From Thermoleptolyngbya sichuanensis A183 (lineage in GTDB: Bacteria > Cyanobacteriota > Cyanobacteriia > Elainellales > Elainellaceae): a stretch of 64,000 nt of DNA. Of this stretch, positions 1-10,371 are shown in pieces; the stretch's first letter is position 1, and each line of letters begins with the position of its first letter. The stretch is from NCBI RefSeq assembly GCF_013177315.1, contig NZ_CP053661.1:496001-560000 (forward strand). Reading direction: 5' to 3'. The position numbers and the translations under genes were made by a program. A model generated the notes under the pieces. It saw only the letters and a program-made list of their open reading frames with translations. It was not told the origin of the DNA and ran no database searches.

Positions 1-1124
<1,124 letters not shown>

Positions 1125-1230
1125 TGTAGTTAGGGGTTAGAGGTTGGGGGTTAGGGGTTAGGCGCGTCCCTTCACATAATCCATGATTACAAATCTTCTT
1201 AATCTCACCCCATCACCCCATCACTCCCTC

Positions 1231-2013
1231 TCACTCCCGCAGACTGTGCAAAATCTCCCGCTTGAGGCTGAGAAACTCCGGAGACAGCTTCAGATCCAGA
1301 TCGCGCTGTTCAGGCAGATCGATGGGGACTTCTTGCTTGAGGCGGCCGGGGCGGCTGCTCATGACGTGGACGCGCTGGGAGAGGTAGATGGCTTCTTCGA
1401 CATCGTGGGTGATCATGAGTACGGTGATGTGGGTCTGCTGCCAGAGGTCTTGCAGAAATTGCTGCATTTGTTCTTTGGTCTGGGCATCTAGGGCCCCAAA
1501 GGGTTCGTCCATCAGCAGCACTTCGGGTTTGGTGGCCAGGGCGCGGGCGATCGCCACTCGTTGCTTCATACCGCCGGAAAGCTGCTTGGGATAGGCCCCG
1601 GCAAACTGCGTCAGCCCGACGGTGTGGAGGTAGTAGGCAACGCGCTCCTGCTGCTGCGCTTTGGGCATATTTTGCAGTTGCAGCCCAAAGGCGACGTTTT
1701 GCGCCACCGTCAGCCAGGGGTAAAGGGTGTAGCTCTGAAATACCATGCCCCGGTCGGCTCCTGGCCCCGGCACCACCTGCCCATCTACCCGCACTTCTCC
1801 GCTAGAGGGCGGCACCAGCCCTGCCACAATATTCAGCAGGGTAGACTTGCCGCAGCCCGAAGCCCCTACCAGACAGACAAACTCACGCGGAAAAATCTCC
1901 AGGTTAATCTCGTCTAAGACCTGAAGCAGCTTGCCCTGCACCCGATAGGACTTGGACACCTGGCACACTTCGAGCTTGGGCAACGCGGCAGATTTAGCGG
2001 CAACGTCAGGCAT
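1231..2013 (-). CDS. ABC transporter ATP-binding protein (SsuB/TauB/NrtD type)
   Basis: ATPase subunit of an importer of the nitrate/sulfonate/taurine class. Walker A GASGCGKST, Q-loop VFQSYTLYPW, signature LSGGMKQR, Walker B VLLMDEPFGALD and switch His in THDVEEA are all intact, so it should hydrolyse ATP. I chose ATG 2013 (MPDVAAK); an ATG at 2046 adds eleven residues encoded across a HIP1 site and has no better ribosome site. The cognate permease is encoded divergently from 2197. No substrate-binding protein lies next to them, so the substrate (nitrate, sulfonate, nitrile or other) is undetermined. Confidence 0.9.
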   Translation of the reverse strand: MPDVAAKSAALPKLEVCQVSKSYRVQGKLLQVLDEINLEIFPREFVCLVGASGCGKSTLLNIVAGLVPPSSGEVRVDGQVVPGPGADRGMVFQSYTLYPWLTVAQNVAFGLQLQNMPKAQQQERVAYYLHTVGLTQFAGAYPKQLSGGMKQRVAIARALATKPEVLLMDEPFGALDAQTKEQMQQFLQDLWQQTHITVLMITHDVEEAIYLSQRVHVMSSRPGRLKQEVPIDLPEQRDLDLKLSPEFLSLKREILHSLRE

Positions 2014-2151
2014 GGAGGGCGATCGCCCAATCAAGCTGGGCCTCATCAAGGACGGAGAACTGCCAAAAGTATAGCCCCCGCCCCCGCCCCGTTTGGTACT
2101 TTAGGTGTCAGGGTAAAGGCTCAGGACTCAGGCGTGACAATCCAAAATTCC

Positions 2152-2193
2152 TAACCCAAACTCCAAAATCCCCAACCCAAACTCCAAAATCCC
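2152..2193. repeat. 21-bp tandem duplication
   Basis: Two adjacent 21-bp units, aacccaaactccaaaatccc preceded by t or c, end three bases before the permease start codon. They form the immediate leader of that gene and leave no recognisable Shine-Dalgarno sequence. Confidence 0.8.
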
Positions 2194-2196
2194 TCC

Positions 2197-3021
2197 ATGA
2201 CCGCTCCCCCCATCCGCCCCACCCCCAAACAATACCTCCAGCCCTCCGTCTTCTGGGGCATTCGTCAGGATTTTCCAAAACGGCTGGCGCTGCTGCTGAT
2301 CGGGCTGGCGCTGGGAGTGCCGCTACTGCTGTGGGCGATCGCCAGCTACGGCGGCTGGGTGCGCCCCATCTTCCTGCCTACGCCGACGGCAGTGGTGCAG
2401 GCTGGCATCGCGCTGGTTCAAGAGGGACTGGTGCGCGATGTACTGGCCAGTTGCGGGCGGGTGCTGGGGGGCTTTGTGCTGGCAGCGGCGGTGGGCGTGC
2501 CGATGGGCATTCTAATGGGCACGTTTAGCAGCATGGAGAGCCTGTTTGCGCCGCTAGTAGGCACGGTGCGCTACATGCCAGTGGTCGCCTTTGTGCCGCT
2601 GATTGTGATTTGGGTGGGGCTGGGGGAATGGTCGAAGGTGCTGATTATTTTTCTGGGCGTGGTGCTGTACAACGCCATCATGGTGGCGGATGCGGTGAAA
2701 TTCATCCCCAACGAGATGATCAATGTTGCCTATACGCTGGGGGCCAAGCGGCGCGACGTGCTGTTTAGGGTAATCATGCCTGCGGTCTTTCCCAGCGTGC
2801 TGGATACGCTGCGGGTGAATATTTCCGGCGCGTGGAACTATCTGGTGATTGCAGAATTGGTAGCAGCGCAGAGCGGACTGGGCTTTCGCATTGTGCAGTC
2901 GCAGCGGTTTCTACAAACTGACAAGGTACTGTTTTGCATTGCCATCATCGGCGGCATCGGGCTACTGCTAGACTACACGCTGCGGGCAATCTCGCGCCGC
3001 CTCACGCCCTGGGCTGACTAG
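2197..3021 (+). CDS. ABC transporter permease (SsuC/TauC/NrtB type)
   Basis: Inner-membrane permease of the BPD_transp_1 fold, about six membrane helices. After a cytoplasmic tail the first helix lies near residues 27-50 (LALLLIGLALGVPLLLWAIA). The EAA-loop that docks the ATPase is near residues 175-195 (NVAYTLGAKRRDVLFRVIMP) and the family signature ISGAWNYLVIAEL follows. Length (274 residues) is normal. It is divergent to the ATPase ending at 1231, which must be its partner by family logic; the split orientation is unusual since these genes are normally one operon. ATG 2197 directly follows a 21-bp tandem duplication. Confidence 0.9.
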   Translation: MTAPPIRPTPKQYLQPSVFWGIRQDFPKRLALLLIGLALGVPLLLWAIASYGGWVRPIFLPTPTAVVQAGIALVQEGLVRDVLASCGRVLGGFVLAAAVGVPMGILMGTFSSMESLFAPLVGTVRYMPVVAFVPLIVIWVGLGEWSKVLIIFLGVVLYNAIMVADAVKFIPNEMINVAYTLGAKRRDVLFRVIMPAVFPSVLDTLRVNISGAWNYLVIAELVAAQSGLGFRIVQSQRFLQTDKVLFCIAIIGGIGLLLDYTLRAISRRLTPWAD

Positions 3022-3459
3022 ACCCGCTGAGCCAGATAAAGCGGCTGTTTCTAGGGATGTCCACAGGGATTGCTCTTTCCTCTATTGCAATCATTAGGAA
3101 ATCTTCAGATGGAATCACGGGCGATCGCCCCCCGGATTCTTGACGGCATCTTGAAGTTAAGGGACACTAACAACAAGAGTAATTACTATCCCTTCTACAA
3201 CGTTTAGTTACGATTTATCTTCAATTGACTCGATACATTTCTTTGGATTTGACCCAGCTTTTGAGCAGATTGCCTGGTTTGAACCTTAGGAAATGTTAAG
3301 GGTCTGAGCCTCTAGGGAGAGTTGTGTTTTCCAAAAGCCTGTTGGTTTTGCTGGACTTGCAGAGCAGCAAGGCAGCTTTTAGGCAGGCGTTGAGGGATTG
3401 GTACAGGCTTTGGTTTGCTTTGGCTCAAACGTTCGTTCGATTTAGGATTCGCTGAACGT
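3022..3459. other. intergenic, no gene seen
   Basis: AT-richer spacer between the permease and the DUF2997 gene. It holds one HIP1-like site near 3121. No open frame, strong hairpin or convincing promoter was seen, although the promoter of the downstream three-gene cluster must lie here. Confidence 0.5.
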
Positions 3460-3666
3460 ATGGAAACGCTGGAATTCATCATCTATCCCGATGGTCGCGT
3501 GCAGGAAAAGGTGACGGGCATTGTGGGTGCTTCTTGTGCCGAGGTGACCGCTGCAATTGAGGCGCAGTTGGGGCAGGTGGTGAGCCAAGAGCCAACGTCC
3601 GAGTTTTTTGCACAACCGAATACGATTTCTTCGACCCAATCGCAGTCAGCCTTCAGCGAGTGGTAG
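3460..3666 (+). CDS. DUF2997 family protein
   Basis: Small protein of 68 residues. The core METLEFIIYPDGRVQEKV followed by GxxCAEVTAAIEAQLG matches the DUF2997 family, which in cyanobacteria precedes ycf35. I start at ATG 3460 because the family begins with this METIEF-like strand; upstream in-frame codons encode no conserved sequence. The tail after residue 47 is serine/glutamine rich and looks disordered. It is the first gene of a three-gene set with ycf35 and a ferredoxin. Biochemical role unknown. Confidence 0.85.
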   Translation: METLEFIIYPDGRVQEKVTGIVGASCAEVTAAIEAQLGQVVSQEPTSEFFAQPNTISSTQSQSAFSEW

Positions 3667-3755
3667 GCTGAGTTCTTCACTCCAACTTGCCGAGCTTTGA
3701 GAGTTTCATCACTGTCGCTCCGTTTATTTTGTTCTTTGGTTTAGTTAGAAAACTC

Positions 3756-4142
3756 ATGTCACACTTTAGCCAAATCAAAACTCAAATCCGCGATTTAACC
3801 TCTCTCCAGCAAGCCCTGACCGATCTGGGCGTGGAATGGAAGGCTGGCCCCCAGCCCGTGCGGGGCTATCGCGGACAAACCCACCAAGCTGAGGTCGTCA
3901 TCGAGCAGGACAATGGCTACGATGTTGGCTTTAGCTGGAACGGTCAGGAATATGCGCTGGTGTCTGACCTGCAATATTGGCAACAGCCCCTGTCGGTCGA
4001 TGGCTTTCTGCGCCGCGTGACTCAGCGCTACGCCTATCACACGGTGGTCAAGGAAACGACCCGCCAAGGTTTCCAGGTTGCTGAAGAGCAGCGCCAGTCT
4101 GACGGCTCGATCCGGTTAGTGGTGCAGCGCTGGAGCGCCTAG
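3756..4142 (+). CDS. ycf35: Ycf35 / DUF1257 protein
   Basis: 128-residue protein of the DUF1257 family, conserved in cyanobacteria and red-lineage plastids as Ycf35. Recognised from MSHFSQIKTQIRDL at the start, LGVEWKAG and VRGYRGQ in the middle, the domain core DVGFSWNGQEYALVSD, and YAYHTVVKE near the end. ATG 3756 gives the family N-terminus; a longer frame to 3687 adds 23 non-conserved residues. It follows the DUF2997 gene by 89 bp and precedes a ferredoxin gene. No catalytic residues are known; role unestablished. Confidence 0.93.
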   Translation: MSHFSQIKTQIRDLTSLQQALTDLGVEWKAGPQPVRGYRGQTHQAEVVIEQDNGYDVGFSWNGQEYALVSDLQYWQQPLSVDGFLRRVTQRYAYHTVVKETTRQGFQVAEEQRQSDGSIRLVVQRWSA

Positions 4143-4309
4143 ATTTTCGAGCGATTTATTAGGACTGTGAGGGGTCAGCCAGAGCGCTGACCTTTTGCGT
4201 GTCTTCGCGCCTTTTGAAGTATTTTGAAGTGCAGTTTTACAGGAAAGCAGGTTAGGCCCGATTGGGGCGATCGCCCTGTTGCGCTGACCGAACCGAGGTG
4301 ATGTGTGAT

Positions 4310-4771
4310 ATGGACGAATTCTCTTCCTCAAATCCGCCGTGGGATTCGGCAGAGCCGACTGGACTGGAGCCAGAACTGGGCGGCGACTGGCGCGACTCGC
4401 CTGATCGCACGGGCTTTGAGCCAGAACTGGGTGGTGCAGTTCGCCAAAAGGGGGTGTACGTGGATGAAGTCACCTGTATTGGCTGCAAACACTGCGCCCA
4501 CGTTGCTCGCAACACTTTCTTCATTGAGCCGGACTATGGGCGATCGCGCGTTATCCGCCAAGACGGCGACCTGGAAGAGGTCATCCAGGAAGCGATCGAC
4601 ACCTGCCCGGTGGACTGCATTCACTGGGTCGATTACACCGAACTCAAAAAGCTGGAAGAGGAGCGCCAGTATCAGGTGATTCCTGTCGCAGGCTTCCCGG
4701 TCGATCGCTCCCTGATTGCGGCAAATATGCGGCGGAAGCGGGCCGCGGCAAAGCGACGAAAGGCAGAGTGA
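4310..4771 (+). CDS. 4Fe-4S ferredoxin of the ycf35 cluster
   Basis: Soluble iron-sulfur protein (153 residues). Ligands for one 4Fe-4S cluster are seen in CIGCKHC around residues 59-65 and in CPVDC around residues 100-104. The C-terminus is a basic tail (RRKRAAAKRRKAE). ATG 4310 is preferred because GAGGTG lies nine bases upstream; ATG 4301 would leave no spacer. The N-terminal segment carries a near-duplicate of a family motif, TGLEPELGGD then TGFEPELGGA. It follows ycf35 by about 170 bp, an arrangement common in cyanobacteria. Redox partner unknown. Confidence 0.88.
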   Translation: MDEFSSSNPPWDSAEPTGLEPELGGDWRDSPDRTGFEPELGGAVRQKGVYVDEVTCIGCKHCAHVARNTFFIEPDYGRSRVIRQDGDLEEVIQEAIDTCPVDCIHWVDYTELKKLEEERQYQVIPVAGFPVDRSLIAANMRRKRAAAKRRKAE

Positions 4772-4851
4772 GCGAGAGATTGTGGGAGATAGCGGGGGAT
4801 AGCCAGGGATAGCCGGGGGATGGTAGGAATCGCCCCACCGCTCCAACCCGA

Positions 4852-7398
4852 TCACATCAAATTCAGCGGATCGACATCAATCGTCAAGCTGACACTCGTC
4901 GGGACGTGCGATCGCAGCGCTTTGAACATTTCTCGCTCTGCATCTGAAAAAGTGTCGGCTTTCAGCAAAATCTGCCAGCGGTAGCGGTTGTCCACGCGGG
5001 CGATCGCCGCTGGGGCCGGCCCCAGCAGGTCGATCTGGGGAAGTTGCTGGCAAATTTGAACCGCGAGCAGGTCTGCCGTGTGCTTGACGGCGGCATTGTC
5101 CAGTCCACTAAGTCGCAGCAGCACCAGCGATCGATAGGGCGGATAGCCCAAGCTCTGGCGATGGGCCAGCTCTTGCTCGGCAAAGGGTTCGTACTGCTGC
5201 TCCTGCACGGCCTGAATCACCGGATGCTCTGGCGAATAGGTCTGCACGATCACCCGCCCTGGTTCGCGTCCGCGCCCTGCCCGCCCCGCCACCTGAAGCA
5301 GCATTTGAAACGCCCGCTCGCTGGCGCGATAGTCTGCCAGGTGCAGCAGCCCGTCTGCCGCCACCACGCCCACCAGCGTCACCTGGGGCAGGTCGATGCC
5401 CTTGGTCAGCATTTGCGTCCCTACCAGCAAATCCGCCTCGCCCTGGGCAAAGCGGGTGAGGAGGGCCCGATGGCTGCCTTTGGCGCGGGTAGTGTCGCTG
5501 TCAAACCGCAGGCAGCGCAGGTCAGGCAGTTCAAGGGCGAGTTCCTGTACGACGCGCTGAGAGCCGCTGCCAAAGTGTTTCAGGTAGGGCGATTCGCACG
5601 CAGGGCAGCGATTGGGGTGGGTTTGCCCATAGCCGCAATAGTGGCAGCGCAGGGACTCGTAGCCTTCCGCCTGTGCCTGATGGTAGGTCAGGGAAATATC
5701 GCAGTGGGGGCAGGTCATGACGTGGCCACAACTCCGGCAGGAGACAAAGGTACTGTGCCCCCGCCGATGGATGAATAAAATGCCCTGTCGTCGCTGCGAT
5801 CGCAGTTCCATGAGCGCTGCTTGGAGCGATCGGCTAAAGATCGATCGGTTGCCCTGCTGAAGTTCGCGGCGCATGTCTACTACCTCGATGGGGGGCATCG
5901 GGCGGGCGTGGATGCGCTGGGGCAGGGAGAGGGTGAGCAGGGCAGCCGGAGAGGGGACAGAAGCGCGGGCAGCCCAGGTGTCGAGGGCGGGGGTGGCAGA
6001 GCCGAGAATGAGGGGACAGTTGGCCTGCTGAGCCCGCCAATAGGCGACGGTGCGGGCGTGATAGCAGGGGGCGGGCTGGTCTTGCTTGAAGGTGGAGTCG
6101 TGTTCTTCGTCAAGAACAATCAGCCCCAGGTGGGGCAGCGGCGCAAAGACGGCAGAGCGCGTGCCGATGACGATTTGCGGGTCGCCGCTGAGCATTTGTC
6201 GCCAGGTGTCGTAGCGTTCACCGTCGGACAGGGCGCTGTGGTAGACCCGCACGGCTTCGCCAAACCGCGCCCGAAAGCGATCCGTCAGTTGAGGCGTTAG
6301 CCCAATTTCGGGCACCAGCACTAGGGCAGACTGGCCACGGGCCAGGACTGGGGCGATCGCCCTTGCATAGACCTCCGTCTTGCCCGACCCTGTTACGCCG
6401 TGCAGCAAGACGGGCTGAAATTGCTGGAGCGTTGTGAGAGCCGCCAGTGCCTTTGCCTGGTCTGGGGTCAGTTCTGCGGGGCCTGCGCCAATCTCTGCGC
6501 TGACCTCTGCGCCAACTCCTCCGCCAAACCCACCGGCTTCCGCCCTCAGCACCTCTCGCGGCTGAATTTCCACCCAGCCCTTTTGGGCTAGCCCCTTCAC
6601 CACCGAGGAACTGACCTGGCAACGTTGCAGCAGGTCTTGGAGCCACAGTTCACCGCCGCTGCGCTTCAGCACCTCCACCACTTCCCGCTGGCGGGGACTG
6701 AGGTCTGCACCGTCTGGCTGCACCAGCGTCACTGCCTGCCGCAGTTTGGGACGCACGGGCGCAGGCGGCTCCAGATAGCTCTCCACCCAGCCCCGCGCCA
6801 GCAGTTCTTGCAGCCCCGCCCGCGCCCCCTTCACCTGCCGCTGCAAAAACTGCCAGGTATAGTCGCCTGATTTCTGCGACTGGAGTTTGTCTAAAAGCTG
6901 CTGTGCTGCGGGATGAAAACCCTTGGGTGCGTCTGGCAGCGCGGCCCGATTTAGGCGAATTCGGCGCTGCGATCGCCCCAACAGTCCTGGCGGCAGCGCC
7001 GTCCGCACCACCTGCATCAGCGGCGTGCAGTAATATTGCGCCACCCGTTGCAGCAGATCCCAATAGCCCGCCGGAAAAAAGCTGCGGCAGACAACTTCTT
7101 CTACTGGCCGAATGGCTGCTGTATTTAGGCTGGCCGGAAGCTCAGCCACCAACCGAATGGCGATCGCCCCCAACTGCCGCCCCCCAAAGGGCACGCTCAA
7201 AATATCTCCGGGCACAATCGCCATCCCCGGCGGCAGTTGATAGGTATAGAGTTCCTGCGCTCCCGGACAATCCACCAGCGCTTCCACCCAGCGGGCATCG
7301 CCCTCTGCCAGTCGGTAGGCAGCCTGTCCTTCCGCCGTACTAGGGGCCGCCTGTCGCGGGTCGAGAGACTCTAGAGGATTTGCAAACGTTGGGAGCAT
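4852..7398 (-). CDS. priA: Primosomal protein N' (replication restart helicase PriA)
   Basis: 3'-5' DNA helicase that reloads the replisome at stalled forks. Seen: N-terminal 3'-DNA-binding domain (WVEALVDCPGAQELYTYQLP), winged helix, Walker A GVTGSGKTEVY, DEEH box in VLDEEHDSTFKQD, eight zinc-binding cysteines in CRSCGHVMTCPHC and CHYCGYGQTHPNRCPAC, and the C-terminal helicase motif QVAGRAGRG. ATG 7398 (MLPTFANP) gives 848 residues, near usual size. ATG 7575 would add 59 residues with no recognisable domain. It is transcribed away from the sigma-factor gene, separated by a roughly 1-kb spacer. Confidence 0.95.
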   Translation of the reverse strand: MLPTFANPLESLDPRQAAPSTAEGQAAYRLAEGDARWVEALVDCPGAQELYTYQLPPGMAIVPGDILSVPFGGRQLGAIAIRLVAELPASLNTAAIRPVEEVVCRSFFPAGYWDLLQRVAQYYCTPLMQVVRTALPPGLLGRSQRRIRLNRAALPDAPKGFHPAAQQLLDKLQSQKSGDYTWQFLQRQVKGARAGLQELLARGWVESYLEPPAPVRPKLRQAVTLVQPDGADLSPRQREVVEVLKRSGGELWLQDLLQRCQVSSSVVKGLAQKGWVEIQPREVLRAEAGGFGGGVGAEVSAEIGAGPAELTPDQAKALAALTTLQQFQPVLLHGVTGSGKTEVYARAIAPVLARGQSALVLVPEIGLTPQLTDRFRARFGEAVRVYHSALSDGERYDTWRQMLSGDPQIVIGTRSAVFAPLPHLGLIVLDEEHDSTFKQDQPAPCYHARTVAYWRAQQANCPLILGSATPALDTWAARASVPSPAALLTLSLPQRIHARPMPPIEVVDMRRELQQGNRSIFSRSLQAALMELRSQRRQGILFIHRRGHSTFVSCRSCGHVMTCPHCDISLTYHQAQAEGYESLRCHYCGYGQTHPNRCPACESPYLKHFGSGSQRVVQELALELPDLRCLRFDSDTTRAKGSHRALLTRFAQGEADLLVGTQMLTKGIDLPQVTLVGVVAADGLLHLADYRASERAFQMLLQVAGRAGRGREPGRVIVQTYSPEHPVIQAVQEQQYEPFAEQELAHRQSLGYPPYRSLVLLRLSGLDNAAVKHTADLLAVQICQQLPQIDLLGPAPAAIARVDNRYRWQILLKADTFSDAEREMFKALRSHVPTSVSLTIDVDPLNLM

Positions 7399-7660
7399 GG
7401 AAACCAGAAAATGCGGCGGGGTCTGCTCAGCGGAATAGGGGCTGTGTTCAAATGCTTTTCTCACTATAGACTCTCGATTTACCAGGTCTACCTGAAACCG
7501 AGAGGAGCCGCCTTCCCCCACTGCGGCTGGCACGCTGGGGGCGGATTCTATCGCTTGCGAGTCCGCCCGGCTCATGAAAACCAAGTTTTTAAGTCTTGAA
7601 ATTCCGCCTTTTTCTGGAAAAAACCTGAAGATTCTGGATAAAAGTGCGGCTTAGATCCGC

Positions 7661-7709
7661 CCAGATCGATCTAGATCGATCCAGATCAATCTAGATCGAT
7701 CCAGATCGG
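7661..7709. repeat. 20-bp GATC-rich tandem repeat
   Basis: Unit CCAGATCGATCTAGATCGAT occurs at 7661-7680, with one change (G to A) at 7681-7700, and partially at 7701-7709. Eight GATC sites fall within 50 bp, with more in flanking sequence. It lies in the spacer between the divergent priA and sigma-factor genes. Confidence 0.9.
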
Positions 7710-7965
7710 TTTTAGCTCAATAAGCGCTTTGATCGATTTGATTTGTAACAAAATAATGAGCGCCAGACTCCTCGCTCAGAGTTGATGATCTGCGCTCAGA
7801 TTTGCGGCACAGGGGAGTGATGATCGACCCTAAAATTGCTCAAACGATCGCCCTGAAAGGACTGGCGATCGCCGACAGTTAGCGATTCGCTTGTTCAACC
7901 AAAACTAAAAGCCTCCTTGAGTTCGCTTTTGGTGGACAAGTTGGAAGTGAAATGTTAAAAATGTC

Positions 7966-7995
7966 TTGCAAACTGACAGGAAATTAGGATATAAA
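7966..7995 (+). promoter_or_regulatory. candidate promoter for the sigma-factor gene
   Basis: TTGCAA (7966-7971) and TATAAA (7990-7995) are separated by 18 bp. This would give a leader of nearly 400 nt ahead of the ATG at 8394, a stretch in which no other gene is visible. Pattern match only. Confidence 0.35.
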
Positions 7996-8393
7996 CCTGG
8001 ACAAATCCCAAGTTTTAGATCAACATTATCGAAATGATCTCTCCTAATTTTTCGATCGAGAGATCCAAAGGTTAGAGAACAGCTTCTCCGAACGACCGCT
8101 TGTGAAGTCTTTTCTCTGATGCAGGGCAGGGTAGATCGCTAGGTTTTTCGCAATCAATGCCTCCGATGGAGGACTCGATCTAGAAGGTCAATCTACCAAA
8201 ATGATCGCGCCGCTAAGCTCCCTCGCGTTGACCAGTCCAGACCTGAAAGAAGACCTTGAAATGGTGAGGCTACAACCTTTTCAGTAGAATCGCCCCTCGT
8301 GTCAAGGCAGATTTTGTTGAACTCCCCCCAGGAAACACAACGCTCATTTGAGAACCCGCACCCCAAAAACCACCAATCACTCAAGTCGTTAGG

Positions 8394-9839
8394 ATGAATC
8401 CCCCTATGGCAGCGCTATTTGACCCAAATTCTAAGCAGACGATTGAACCTGTCGCGATGGGATCAACTCGCGTCATAGAACTGGAAACCTGCCGAGATAT
8501 GGGTGGGTTCAGTCCGATCGAGATTCGAGTTCCGGCTCGCGAATCGCAGACGGGCGATCGCCGAGAAGATGATCAGCCCAGCAATTTTCTGATCAACTTC
8601 TCGCGTCCGGAACCGGCTGGACGCTCGGATGGAGAAATCCTGTCGAAGCTGCGGGAGGTGGCTGCACCTGACGAGGAAGATGCTGCCGATCAAGAGACAG
8701 ATTTAGACATTGTGCCGGAATCTGATCTAGACGCAGCTTTTCTGGGTGAGTTTTCTGATATCGAATCGCCAGAAGATGAGGGCGGCGATGATCTGGCCAC
8801 AGATGATGAAGATGTATTTGAACCGGATGTACATCGAGAATTTGATGAGGAATTAACAGCGGCCTACGCGCCTGGATACCGAAAGACCAATTCTGACGAT
8901 GCAGTGGGCGCATTCTTTAAGGAAATGGCTCGCTATCCGCTGCTCAAGCCTGGCGAAGAAATCGAGCTGGCCCGCCAGGTGAAGTTCCTGGCCGAAGTAG
9001 AAGCGGTGCGCGATCGCCTCAAGGCTTCGCTCCAGCGCACCCCCACCAAGGCCGAAGTGGCCCAGGAGTTTGGGCTGAGCGATCGCCAGTTGGATCACCG
9101 AATGCACCGCAGCCGCACCGCCAAGCGCAAGATGATCCGCTCTAACCTGCGGCTGGTCGTTTCTATCGCCAAGCGCTATCTCAATCGCGGTGTGCCCTTT
9201 CTGGATTTGATTCAAGAAGGCGCACTGGGGCTAAACCGAGCCACCGAAAAGTTTGACCCCGACAAGGGCTATAAGTTCTCGACCTATGCATACTGGTGGA
9301 TTCGCCAGGGCATTACCCGAACCATCGCCAACGATGCCCGCACGATTCGTTTGCCGATTCACATTGTCGAAAAGCTGAACAAGCTGAAAAAGGCCCACCG
9401 GGAACTGCGCCGGGATCTCAACCGCAACCCGACGGAAGCCGAACTGGCCGCCGCGCTGGATATTCCGGTGGATCAACTCCGCAACTTGCAGCAAGTCCGG
9501 CGGCGATCGCTCTCGCTCAACCACCGCGTCGGCAAGGGCGAAGACACCGAACTCATGGAGCTCCTCGAAGACAGCAGCACCCAGTCGCCCGAAGCCAAGA
9601 TGAACGAAACCATGCTGCGTCAGGAAATCTACACGGTGCTGTCGGATGTGCTGTCCGAGCGCGAGAGGGAAATCATCTCCCTACGCTATGGACTGCTGAC
9701 GGGCGAAACCCACACCCTAGAAGAAGTCGGCATCTTGTTTGACCTGTCGCGGGAGCGCGTCCGCCAGATCCAGACCAAAGCCATGCGGAAACTGCGCCGT
9801 CCTCAGGTGGCAGCCCGACTAAAGGGGTGGCTGCGCTAA
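8394..9839 (+). CDS. RpoD/SigA-family sigma factor, group 2 type
   Basis: Sigma-70 factor of 481 residues. Residues 1-160 are acidic and low complexity (runs of D/E around 85-150). Then region 1.2 (DAVGAFFKEMARYPLL), region 2 with NLRLVVSIAKRY and KFSTYAYWWIRQGITRTI, region 3 (IHIVEKLNKLKKAHREL) and region 4 with helix-turn-helix TLEEVGILFDLSRERVRQI. The -10-melting segment STYAYWWIRQGITR is the form I associate with cyanobacterial group 2 factors, whereas principal SigA has STYATWWIRQAITR; so I call it group 2 and assign no letter. It overlaps the downstream acetyltransferase by one base (TAATG). Confidence 0.88.
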   Translation: MNPPMAALFDPNSKQTIEPVAMGSTRVIELETCRDMGGFSPIEIRVPARESQTGDRREDDQPSNFLINFSRPEPAGRSDGEILSKLREVAAPDEEDAADQETDLDIVPESDLDAAFLGEFSDIESPEDEGGDDLATDDEDVFEPDVHREFDEELTAAYAPGYRKTNSDDAVGAFFKEMARYPLLKPGEEIELARQVKFLAEVEAVRDRLKASLQRTPTKAEVAQEFGLSDRQLDHRMHRSRTAKRKMIRSNLRLVVSIAKRYLNRGVPFLDLIQEGALGLNRATEKFDPDKGYKFSTYAYWWIRQGITRTIANDARTIRLPIHIVEKLNKLKKAHRELRRDLNRNPTEAELAAALDIPVDQLRNLQQVRRRSLSLNHRVGKGEDTELMELLEDSSTQSPEAKMNETMLRQEIYTVLSDVLSEREREIISLRYGLLTGETHTLEEVGILFDLSRERVRQIQTKAMRKLRRPQVAARLKGWLR

Positions 9840-10363
9840 TGGCTCGCATCCGCCTTGCTACGCCTGCCGATGCGCCTGCCGTGTTTGAACTTATTCTAGC
9901 GCTGGCAGAATACGAAAAGCTGACCCATGAGGTGGTTGGCAGCGTGGAATTACTGGCAGAGCATCTGGGGGGCTTGGGCACAGATCCCGCAGAGCAGCGT
10001 CGCCCGCTCATCGAGGCGCTGCTGGCAGAGGTTGATCAGCAAGCTGTCGGGTTTGCGCTGTTTTTCAGCAACTACTCCACTTTTTTGACCAAACCTGGGA
10101 TCTACCTAGAAGATTTGTTTGTGCGCCCCGAATATCGTGGCCAAGGCATTGGCAAAGCACTCCTGTCTACTCTGGCACAACTAGCGCTGGAGCGGGACTG
10201 TGGCCGGCTGGAATGGAACGTGCTGGACTGGAACGAACCCGCGATCGCCTTTTATGAGCGCATGGGAGCCACTATTCTGCCGGACTGGCGTACCTGCCGG
10301 GTAACGGGAGGGGCGATCGCCCAACTTGCCAACCTGGGCCAATCTCCCTCGTTTCCTCTTTAA
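9839..10363 (+). CDS. GNAT family N-acetyltransferase
   Basis: Acetyl-CoA-dependent N-acetyltransferase (174 residues). Seen: N-terminal strand IRLATPADAPAVFELILAL, motif A acetyl-CoA loop VRPEYRGQGIGKAL, and motif B AIAFYERMGA. The pattern EDLFVRPEYRGQGIG with WNVLDWNEPAIAFY resembles diamine/spermidine acetyltransferase-like proteins, but the substrate is not defined. Its ATG shares the A of the sigma-factor stop codon (TAATG), so translation is probably coupled. A 90-bp hairpin element follows the stop codon. Confidence 0.9.
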   Translation: MARIRLATPADAPAVFELILALAEYEKLTHEVVGSVELLAEHLGGLGTDPAEQRRPLIEALLAEVDQQAVGFALFFSNYSTFLTKPGIYLEDLFVRPEYRGQGIGKALLSTLAQLALERDCGRLEWNVLDWNEPAIAFYERMGATILPDWRTCRVTGGAIAQLANLGQSPSFPL

Positions 10364-10371
10364 TATCTATT

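Noticed and set aside
8394..9839. Principal sigma factor SigA
   Set aside because: Region 2 reads TYAYWWIRQGITR and region 4 differs from the SigA pattern; a group 2 factor is the better call.
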